Assembly (NCBI RefSeq): GCF_025263685.1
Contig: NZ_CP092109.1
Span: 3,597,001 to 3,661,000, forward strand
Reading direction: 5' to 3'
Length of the DNA stretch: 64,000 nt
DNA from: Geoalkalibacter halelectricus
GTDB lineage: Bacteria; Desulfobacterota; Desulfuromonadia; Desulfuromonadales; Geoalkalibacteraceae
Both the position numbers and the translations under genes were made by a program. Under the pieces are notes generated by a model. It did no database searches, was not told the origin of the DNA, and saw nothing but the letters and a program-made list of their open reading frames with translations. Shown here piece by piece: positions 55,876 through 64,000 of this stretch. Within the stretch, counting starts at the first letter, position 1. Every line of letters starts with the position of its first letter.

Positions 55876-57009
55876 GTGAGTTCGCTCTACATTCACGTTC
55901 CCTTCTGTCGCCGCAAGTGTCCCTACTGCGACTTTTTCTCCGTCGCGGCCACCCCGGCACACCTTGAGGCCTACGCCGACCTGCTGGCGGCGCAGCTGCG
56001 CTGGGTGCCACGCGAGGGGTTTTTTCACGGCCCGCTCGCAACGGTTTTCTTCGGCGGCGGAACCCCATCCCTGCTCTCCGCTCAAGCGGTCGGCGCGGTC
56101 CTCGCGGCCGCCGCTCAATACCTGGGCATTGCCGCGCAGGCCGAAATCAGCCTGGAAGCCAACCCCGGCACCCTCGATCCCCGCACCCTTTCCGGTTATC
56201 GCGCCGCCGGCGTCAACCGCCTCTCCCTCGGTGTGCAGTCCCTGGATGCAGAATCGCTCCAGCGTTTGGGGCGGCTTCATGGCCCCGCGGAAGCGCGCCG
56301 GGCGGTGGCTGAGGCGCGCGCGGCGGGTTTTGATTCTCTCTCCCTGGATCTGATGTTTGCCCTCCCCGGGCAGAGTCTTGAGGGTCTGGAGCGCGACATC
56401 GATGCCTTTCTCGCCCTTGAGCCCGACCATCTTTCCTGCTACGGCCTCAGCATCGAGGAGCACACCTCCTTTCACCAGGCCTGCGCGCGCGGCGAACTGC
56501 TCCTCCCCGATGAGGACACTTATGCGGCGGCCTTCAACCTGGTGCATGCGCGCCTCACGGTTGCGGGATTCGAGCACTACGAAATCTCCAACTATGCGCG
56601 TCCGGGCCACTTCTGTCGCCATAATCAGGTCTACTGGCAGCGCCGGCCCTACCTGGGCATTGGTGCCGGCGCCCACTCCTTTCGCGATCGCGGTTGGGGC
56701 GAGCGCTGGGCGGTTGAAGGCGACCTTGAGGAGTTTCGCCGCCGGTTGGAGGCCGGCCGCAACCCCTCCGACCTGCTGGAAACCTTCGAGCGCCAGGGGG
56801 CCATGGCCGAAACCCTGTATCTGGGCCTGCGCACCCGCGCTGGTGTTGAGATCGCGGAATTTCAGCGGCGCTTCGGCTGCACGCCCGCTCAAGCCTTTCC
56901 CCAGGCGCTGCGCCGCATCGCCTCACATCTGCGCCCCGAGCCTGGGAGGCTGTGCCTGGGCGTGGACGGCTGGCTGCTTTACGACCATCTGATCGAAGCC
57001 TTTTTTTAG
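55876..57009 (+). CDS. hemW: HemW-like radical SAM heme chaperone
   Basis: A 377-residue radical SAM protein. YIHVPFCRRKCPYCDFFSVA has the CxxxCxxC 4Fe-4S motif; FFGGGTPSLL and NPGTLD follow; the HemW C-terminal domain has ISNYARPGHFCRHNQVYWQR and YLGIGAGAHSF. HemW inserts heme into respiratory proteins; it lacks the extra N-terminal Cys of HemN. GTG 55876 with AGGGG upstream. Often sits next to hrcA/dnaK in related bacteria. Confidence 0.88.
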   Translation: MSSLYIHVPFCRRKCPYCDFFSVAATPAHLEAYADLLAAQLRWVPREGFFHGPLATVFFGGGTPSLLSAQAVGAVLAAAAQYLGIAAQAEISLEANPGTLDPRTLSGYRAAGVNRLSLGVQSLDAESLQRLGRLHGPAEARRAVAEARAAGFDSLSLDLMFALPGQSLEGLERDIDAFLALEPDHLSCYGLSIEEHTSFHQACARGELLLPDEDTYAAAFNLVHARLTVAGFEHYEISNYARPGHFCRHNQVYWQRRPYLGIGAGAHSFRDRGWGERWAVEGDLEEFRRRLEAGRNPSDLLETFERQGAMAETLYLGLRTRAGVEIAEFQRRFGCTPAQAFPQALRRIASHLRPEPGRLCLGVDGWLLYDHLIEAFF

Positions 57010-57044
57010 GCCGATTCGTGCCGGTTTTTCATCCCCGCCGACCC

Positions 57045-57108
57045 TTGACAAAGGGCAACCCCATTGTTAAGTTGTTCACCGTTAGCACTCCTGGCCTTTG
57101 AGTGCTAA
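57045..57108 (+). promoter_or_regulatory. Promoter and CIRCE operator of the hrcA-grpE-dnaK-dnaJ operon
   Basis: TTGACA at 57045-57050 and a TAAGTT/TTAAGT-like -10 at 57067-57073 precede a perfect CIRCE element: TTAGCACTC (57082-57090), 9-base spacer, GAGTGCTAA (57100-57108). HrcA binds CIRCE and represses the operon, which is relieved when GroEL is occupied by unfolded proteins. Confidence 0.93.
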
Positions 57109-57165
57109 CGGGTCGGGCCGCATCGCGGCACCTCCGCCTTGGGGTCCGGGGAAGCTTTTAAAGTC

Positions 57166-58206
57166 ATGAGCGAAACTCTTAACGAGCGCAGCCGCAAAAT
57201 TCTCGAAGCCATCATCGAGGACCACATCGCCTCGGCCGAGCCCGTGGGTTCGCGTTCCATCACGCGCCGCCACGGCATCGGCCTCTCACCGGCCACGGTG
57301 CGCAACGTCATGGCCGATCTCGAGGAGATGGGTTATCTGGCGGCACCCCATACCTCATCGGGGCGTGTGCCCACGGAAAAAGGCTATCGCTTCTACATCG
57401 ATTCGCTCCTCCAGGTGCGGGCCCTGACCCCCCAGCAAAAGGAGCGTATCCGGCGTTATTGCCGACGCCGCGGCCTGCGCGCCGACGAGCTGTTGCGCGA
57501 GGCCGGGCGGGTGTTGAGCAATCTCTCGCACTACACCGGCATCGTCATGGCGCCTCAGTTCACCGCCTCGGTGTTTCGCCACATCGAGTTCGTGCGGTTG
57601 TCTCAGGGGCGCATCCTGGCGATCTTCGTCGCCGAAAGCGGTCTGGTGCAGAACAAGATCATCGAAACCGATGAGGATCTGAGCCGCGGCGATCTCGAGC
57701 AGATGAACAATTATCTCAACCACTCCTACGCCGGGCTCTCCTTGCCGGAAATCAAGCGGCGGCTGGTCGAGGACATGTCGCGGGACAAAGCTCTTTACGA
57801 GCGCCTGCTCAAGCGCACCATGCCGTTGTTCAACGCGGCGTTATGCGAGGAAGAGAGCCGCGAGGTGTTCATCGAAGGGCTCAGCCGCATGTTCGAGCAG
57901 CCCGAATTCAGTGACCTGGAGCGCATGAAGCGGCTGTTCAAGGCCTTTGAGCAGAAAAGCCTGCTCGTTGAGTTTCTCGACAAGTGCCGCGAGAGCCAGG
58001 GCGTGCGCATTTTTATCGGCAGCGAGACCGAATATCGCGAGATCGAGGGATGCAGTCTGATCACCGCCGGCTATCGCAACGCGGACGGGCGCACCATCGG
58101 AACCCTGGGCGTCATCGGTCCGACGCGCATGGCCTATTCCCAGGTCATCCCCATCGTCGACTATACCGCCCAGTTGATGAGTCAGTTGTTTGAATCCGAG
58201 AAATAA
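57166..58206 (+). CDS. hrcA: Heat-inducible transcription repressor HrcA
   Basis: A 346-residue HrcA. The N-terminal winged helix reads RSRKILEAIIEDHIASAEPV and GIGLSPATVRNVMADLEEMG; PHTSSGRVPTEKGYRFYIDS is the family signature; the C-terminal GAF-like domain has YRNADGRTIGTLGVIGPTRM. It represses from the CIRCE site 58 bases upstream, i.e. its own operon. ATG 57166 is preferred over an upstream in-frame GTG. Confidence 0.95.
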   Translation: MSETLNERSRKILEAIIEDHIASAEPVGSRSITRRHGIGLSPATVRNVMADLEEMGYLAAPHTSSGRVPTEKGYRFYIDSLLQVRALTPQQKERIRRYCRRRGLRADELLREAGRVLSNLSHYTGIVMAPQFTASVFRHIEFVRLSQGRILAIFVAESGLVQNKIIETDEDLSRGDLEQMNNYLNHSYAGLSLPEIKRRLVEDMSRDKALYERLLKRTMPLFNAALCEEESREVFIEGLSRMFEQPEFSDLERMKRLFKAFEQKSLLVEFLDKCRESQGVRIFIGSETEYREIEGCSLITAGYRNADGRTIGTLGVIGPTRMAYSQVIPIVDYTAQLMSQLFESEK

Positions 58207-58223
58207 ACAGGAGAACAGGTAAA

Positions 58224-58847
58224 GTGTCGAAGAAAGAGAAGAAAGAAACGACCACCGCCCCCGAGGCGCCCCAGGAAGCCGCCGTCGAGGAACCCGAGGA
58301 AGAATCAGGCGGCGGCGCGCCCAACGACGAGGAGTCGGGCGAAGTTGCCGAGTTGGCGCGTGCCCTCGACGAGTGCCGTCAGGAAGCGCGGCGCAATCAC
58401 GATCTTTATTTGCGCATGGCCGCCGATTTGGATAACTTTCGCAAGCGCGCCCAGCGTGAGCGCGAGGATCTGGCCAAGTTCGCCAATGAGAAGATCCTGC
58501 GCGAGGTTCTGCCGGTCATCGACAACCTTGAGCGGGCCGTGGAGCATGCCCGTCAGGAAGGCGGCAATTCCAAGGGCCTGGTCGAAGGCGTGGAAATGAC
58601 GCTCAGCCAGTTTGCCAAGGTGCTGGAAAAGTTCGGCGTGGCGCCGCTGGAAAGCGTCGGCAAGCCCTTCGATCCGGCGCGCCACGAGGCCATGGGGCAG
58701 TTGGAAAGCGCCCAGCACCCGGCCAATACCGTTGCGCAGGAACTGCAGAAGGGCTATGTTCTGCACGAACGGCTGCTGCGCCCGGCCCTGGTCATGGTGA
58801 CCAAGGTCCCCGCCGCTGGCGGTGAGGGCGAACAGAGCAGCGAGTGA
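58224..58847 (+). CDS. grpE: Nucleotide exchange factor GrpE
   Basis: A 207-residue GrpE with an acidic disordered N-terminus (residues 1-45), a long coiled coil ([20 protein letters not shown]) and the beta-domain signature [20 protein letters not shown]. It releases ADP from DnaK. GTG 58224. It follows hrcA by 17 bases. Confidence 0.95.
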   Translation: MSKKEKKETTTAPEAPQEAAVEEPEEESGGGAPNDEESGEVAELARALDECRQEARRNHDLYLRMAADLDNFRKRAQREREDLAKFANEKILREVLPVIDNLERAVEHARQEGGNSKGLVEGVEMTLSQFAKVLEKFGVAPLESVGKPFDPARHEAMGQLESAQHPANTVAQELQKGYVLHERLLRPALVMVTKVPAAGGEGEQSSE

Positions 58848-58902
58848 GCAAATAATCGATAAGAGTTCGCGAAATAGTACATACCAAGGAGGAAACAAGG
58901 TT

Positions 58903-60822
<1,920 letters not shown>

Positions 60823-60829
60823 AGGAATG

Positions 60830-60861
60830 ACGCCGGGGCACTCACAGCGGTGCCCCGGCGT
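60830..60861 (+). terminator. Stem-loop between dnaK and dnaJ
   Basis: ACGCCGGGGCAC, 8-base loop, GTGCCCCGGCGT: a perfect 12-bp stem starting 8 bases after the dnaK stop and followed by TTGAG rather than a clean T-run. It likely attenuates transcription or protects the dnaK message, lowering DnaJ relative to DnaK. Confidence 0.75.
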
Positions 60862-60938
60862 TTGAGTCTGTTTGGAGTGAGCCTGGGCAGGGGCGCCGCG
60901 CGCGACCTCTGCTCTTTGCGTTGCGAAGGATCGATATT

Positions 60939-62057
60939 TTGGCAAACGGCAGCAAACGCGACTATTACGAGGTGCTCGGGGTTAATCGCAACGCCAGCGA
61001 GACCGAGATCAAAAAGGCCTATCGCAAGTTGGCCCTGCAACATCATCCGGACAAGAATCCCGGTGACAAGCAGGCGGAGGAGAAGTTCAAGGAAGCCTCC
61101 GAGGCCTACGCGGTGCTCTCCGATTCCCAGAAGCGCGCCCAGTACGACCAGTTCGGCCATGCCGGCATGGGTGGGGGCGGTTTCAGCGAGGGCTTCGGCG
61201 GCTTCGGCGGCACCCCCTTCGAGGATATCTTCGGTGATATTTTCGGCGACATCTTCGGTGGCGGCGCGCGCCGCGGACGGGGCCGTCGCGGGGATGATCT
61301 GCGCTACAATCTGACCATCTCCTTCGAGGAGGCCGCCTTCGGCACCGAAACCAAGATCCAGGTGCCGCGCACCCAGCAGTGTGGTACCTGCCAGGGTTCG
61401 GGCGCGCGCGCCGGTACCCAGCCGGAAACTTGCGGCACCTGTCGCGGTGCCGGCCAGGTGCGCTATCAGCAGGGTTTTTTCTCCCTGACCCGGCCCTGTC
61501 CCGACTGCAACGGGGAAGGGCGGGTGGTGCGCGATCCCTGTCCGGAATGTCGCGGCAGCGGCCGGGTGCGCGAGCAGCGCACCCTCTCCATCCGCGTGCC
61601 CGCCGGGGTGGAGACCGGCAGCCGCCTCAAGCTCAGCAATGAAGGCGAAAGCGGCAGCCACGGCGGTCCCCCGGGCGATCTCTACGTAGTCATCACCGTC
61701 AAGGATCATCCCATCTTCCAGCGCGAGGGACGCGACGTCATCTGCGAGGTGCCCATCTCCTTCGCCCAGGCCGCCTTGGGGCACGAGCTCGAGGTGCCGA
61801 CCCTGGAAGGCAAGGTCAAACTCAAAATCCCCGCCGGCACCCAGTCCGGCAAAATTTTACGCATGACCGGCAAGGGCATAGCCTCGCTGCAGGGCTATGG
61901 GCGCGGGGATCAGTTGGTGGTGGTGCGGGTGGAAACTCCCACGCGCCTCACTCCCCGGCAGCGCGAGCTGCTGGAGGAATTCGCCCGCGAAAGTGGAGAA
62001 GAAGTTCATCCCCTCGGCAAGGGGTTTTTTGACAAGGTCAAGGAACTCTTCGGCTGA
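60939..62057 (+). CDS. dnaJ: Chaperone DnaJ (type I Hsp40)
   Basis: A 372-residue DnaJ: J domain with [10 protein letters not shown] (HPD), Gly/Phe-rich linker [12 protein letters not shown], four zinc motifs [32 protein letters not shown], and the C-terminal domains. TTG 60939 (reading [14 protein letters not shown]) has AAGGA 8 bases upstream and fits family N-termini better than the TTG at 60921. Confidence 0.95.
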   Translation: MANGSKRDYYEVLGVNRNASETEIKKAYRKLALQHHPDKNPGDKQAEEKFKEASEAYAVLSDSQKRAQYDQFGHAGMGGGGFSEGFGGFGGTPFEDIFGDIFGDIFGGGARRGRGRRGDDLRYNLTISFEEAAFGTETKIQVPRTQQCGTCQGSGARAGTQPETCGTCRGAGQVRYQQGFFSLTRPCPDCNGEGRVVRDPCPECRGSGRVREQRTLSIRVPAGVETGSRLKLSNEGESGSHGGPPGDLYVVITVKDHPIFQREGRDVICEVPISFAQAALGHELEVPTLEGKVKLKIPAGTQSGKILRMTGKGIASLQGYGRGDQLVVVRVETPTRLTPRQRELLEEFARESGEEVHPLGKGFFDKVKELFG

Positions 62058-62073
62058 GGGCGGGAGCCCAGGC

Positions 62074-63942
62074 ATGCATAGATTGTCCCCCCTCGTTTTG
62101 CTTTTCTTCACGCTCAGCCTGCTGTGGACGGCGGCACCCGGCGCAGGTCCGGTGTCGGCTTCCCAGCGCGACGGTGATTTTCAGGCCGGCATCGAGCTCT
62201 ACCACGCCGGGCGCCTCGACGAGAGCCTGACCCGCCTGCGCGGTTTCGTCATCCGCAACCCCGGATCACCGCTGCTGCCCCAGGCCCATGAGTACCTGGC
62301 GCGGATTTTCCACGATCGGGACGACTGCGATACCGCCCTGCTTTATCTGGATCGCCTGCCGCCCGGCGAGCTGAGCCCCGAGGCGCGGATGGTGCGGGGC
62401 TCGTGCCTGGTGCGCCTGGGCGAAGCGCGCGCCGGGGCCGAAATTCTGCTGCCGTTGCAGGATGCGGCCCTCACCGAGGCCGAGCTGGCCCTGGTCTTCG
62501 GGCGCCTGGGGCAGGCCTACGCCGCCCTCGACGAGCCGCTGCGCGCGCTGCTGTTCTACCGCCAGGCGCTCTCTCTGGAGGGCGGAATGCAGGCGTGGCT
62601 GGCGCAGGTCCACGCGCTGCTGCGCGGTCCGCTCTCGGAGACGGTTTTGGCCGAGGCGGCCTTTATGTTCCAGGGCAGCGCCATCGCCCAGGACGCGCGG
62701 CTGCAATTGGCCCTGCGCGCCCTCAACCGCGGTGACCGCGCGCGTGCCGCCGAACTGGTGGCGCAGGTGATGAACGATCCCACCCCGTTCCCGTACCGGG
62801 ATCAGGCCCGCGGCCTGTTTGAGCAATTGCATGGCGGAACCCCCGCCGAAACGGCCACCCTCGGCGCCATCCTGCCCCTGTCGGGGCGTTTTGCCCCCTT
62901 TGGCGAGCGGATGCGCCGCGGCATGGAACTGGCCCTGTCCCTGCACAACCAGGGCAGCCACCAGGCGCGTTTCGTCTATCGCGACAGCGGCGCCGAGGCC
63001 GAGACCAGCGCCGACAGCGTCACCACCCTGGTCAACATGGATCGGGTCATGGCCATCGCCGGGCCCCTGACCGGTGCTGCCGCGCACAGCGCCGCCCAAC
63101 GCGCCCAGCGCGAGGGCGCACCCCTGCTCACCTTGTCGCCCCGTGAGGGCTTGCCCCAGCAGGGCCCCTGGGTGTTTCGCACTTCCCTGACCCATCGCCA
63201 GCAGGCTCGCGCCCTGGCCCAGTACGCCGTGAACGGCGCCGGCCATCGCACCTTCGGAGTGCTCTTTCCCGAAAACCGCCTCGGTGAGGAGATGCTGGCC
63301 CTGTTCGCCCAGGAAGTCCAGCGCCTCGGCGGGCGGGTGGTGAGACAGCAGAGTTACGGCGAGGAGGTGACGGACTTTCGCGCCCAGATCCACGGGCTGC
63401 TCGGCTACGATCCCAGCCGTGCCGAAAATCGCGAGAAAAAACGCCCCTTGCCCTTTGATGCTCTGTTCATCCCCGACTTTGCCGACCGGGTGGGGGTGAT
63501 CGCGCCGCAGTTGACCTACTACGGCATCGAGAATGCGCCGCTGCTCGGCATCAACGGCTGGAATTCCCCGGAGCTGCTGCGCCTGGGCGGACGCTTTGTC
63601 GAAGGCGCGGTGTTCGTCGACGGATTTTTCGTCGACAGTCCGCAACCTATGGTGCGCGAATTCGTCGCACTTTATCGCGACGCTTTCGACGAGGATCCGA
63701 CCATCCTCGAGGCTCAGGCCTTCGACAGCGCCGGCATCCTGCTCTACCTGCTCAGCCGTGCCGACGTGCGCAGCCGCGAGGATCTGCGCCGCGCTCTGAG
63801 CCAGTTGCGCAATTTCCCCGGCGTGACCGGCAATCTCAGCGTCGATCCCGACGGGGAGATCGAGCGCGAGTTGTTTCTGATTCGCGTATCCAACGGGCGC
63901 TTGGTACAGATCAGCGAGGATCGGCCGCTGTGGATGCCCTGA
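62074..63942 (+). CDS. Exported penicillin-binding-protein-activator/LpoA-like protein
   Basis: A 622-residue periplasmic protein. Residues 1-30 are a signal peptide (LLFFTLSLLWTAAPGAGPVSA, no lipobox Cys). Residues ~30-265 are TPR-like helices (GIELYHAGRLDESLTRLRGF); residues ~270-620 form a type I periplasmic-binding-protein domain (GAILPLSGRFAPFGERMRRG, AIAGPLTGAAAHSAAQRAQR). The layout matches LpoA/YraM, the PBP1A activator in gamma-proteobacteria, but lacking the lipoprotein Cys. ATG 62074 lies 16 bases after dnaJ. Confidence 0.7.
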   Translation: MHRLSPLVLLFFTLSLLWTAAPGAGPVSASQRDGDFQAGIELYHAGRLDESLTRLRGFVIRNPGSPLLPQAHEYLARIFHDRDDCDTALLYLDRLPPGELSPEARMVRGSCLVRLGEARAGAEILLPLQDAALTEAELALVFGRLGQAYAALDEPLRALLFYRQALSLEGGMQAWLAQVHALLRGPLSETVLAEAAFMFQGSAIAQDARLQLALRALNRGDRARAAELVAQVMNDPTPFPYRDQARGLFEQLHGGTPAETATLGAILPLSGRFAPFGERMRRGMELALSLHNQGSHQARFVYRDSGAEAETSADSVTTLVNMDRVMAIAGPLTGAAAHSAAQRAQREGAPLLTLSPREGLPQQGPWVFRTSLTHRQQARALAQYAVNGAGHRTFGVLFPENRLGEEMLALFAQEVQRLGGRVVRQQSYGEEVTDFRAQIHGLLGYDPSRAENREKKRPLPFDALFIPDFADRVGVIAPQLTYYGIENAPLLGINGWNSPELLRLGGRFVEGAVFVDGFFVDSPQPMVREFVALYRDAFDEDPTILEAQAFDSAGILLYLLSRADVRSREDLRRALSQLRNFPGVTGNLSVDPDGEIERELFLIRVSNGRLVQISEDRPLWMP

Positions 63943-64000
63943 GAGAGGCCACACGCCGGGTGCGTTTCGCACTGATCGGCCTTATGTCTGTGCTTCTGGC
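63930..64000 (+). CDS. Start of a further gene, cut by the window edge
   Basis: GTG 63930 opens a frame VDALREATRRVRFALIGLMS continuing past the right edge; AGGA lies about 9 bases upstream and it overlaps the previous gene by 13 bases. A hydrophobic helix begins within the first 20 residues, so a membrane or exported protein is likely. Too short to name. Confidence 0.45.
   Translation, partial: MDALREATRRVRFALIGLMSVLL

Overview
The window reads as chromosome of a GC-rich, Gram-negative anaerobe, most likely a Desulfuromonadia (Geobacter/Desulfuromonas/Geoalkalibacter type). The support is gene content: a CIRCE-controlled hrcA-grpE-dnaK-dnaJ operon, an energy-converting-hydrogenase-related (Ehr) complex, an Mrp/Mbh-type cation/proton antiporter operon, a TupA-like tungstate-binding protein and several small Hsp20 proteins. 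The genus is inference. No rRNA, tRNA or CRISPR array was recognised.

Region 1 (1-28 kb) is an accessory surface-polysaccharide locus. It holds five GT4 glycosyltransferases, an O-antigen-ligase-like polymerase, an FkbM methyltransferase, two NodB-type deacetylases, an APH-fold kinase, a Gfo/Idh/MocA-SDR fusion, two ATP-grasp ligases, an exported exo-rhamnogalacturonan-lyase-like protein, a double VanZ protein, a class I methyltransferase and an AsnB-type amidotransferase. It is broken up by about 36 copies of a short palindromic hairpin (GTAGGGGC, variable arms, GCCC), two REP-associated tyrosine transposases (RAYT) that carry the hairpin inside their own reading frame, and a series of toxin-antitoxin (TA) modules, most of them damaged on the side facing a hairpin.

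Region 2 (24-28.4 kb) adds a PIN-domain TA pair, two further nested inverted-repeat families and the 3' end of a group II intron.

Region 3 (28.4-38.5 kb) is an Ehr operon: a DNA-binding/PTS-IIA-like regulator whose phospho-accepting His is replaced, three antiporter-like subunits, HyfC-, HyfE-, large- and small-subunit homologues. The large subunit has lost all Ni-binding Cys, so it cannot be a classical NiFe hydrogenase.

Region 4 (38.6-47.3 kb) holds a HEPN/MNT pair, three tandem Hsp20 genes, orphan tupA, comM, trxB, a CDF metal exporter and a nitrilase-family amidase.

Region 5 (47.4-55.1 kb) is an eleven-gene Mrp/Mbh-like antiporter operon without a full-length MrpA but with split MbhD/MbhE-like pieces and three MrpD-like subunits. 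Region 6 (55.1-64 kb) has a MITE-like element, a universal stress protein, hemW, the hrcA-grpE-dnaK-dnaJ operon and a lipoprotein/PBP-activator-like periplasmic protein; a further gene starts at the right edge.

The most unusual signal is the hairpin family at 2.5-19.9 kb: arms of different copies have different sequences but stay complementary, copies sit in frame inside the RAYT genes, copies supply the stop codon of four other genes, and a higher-order repeat built from them separates TA modules.
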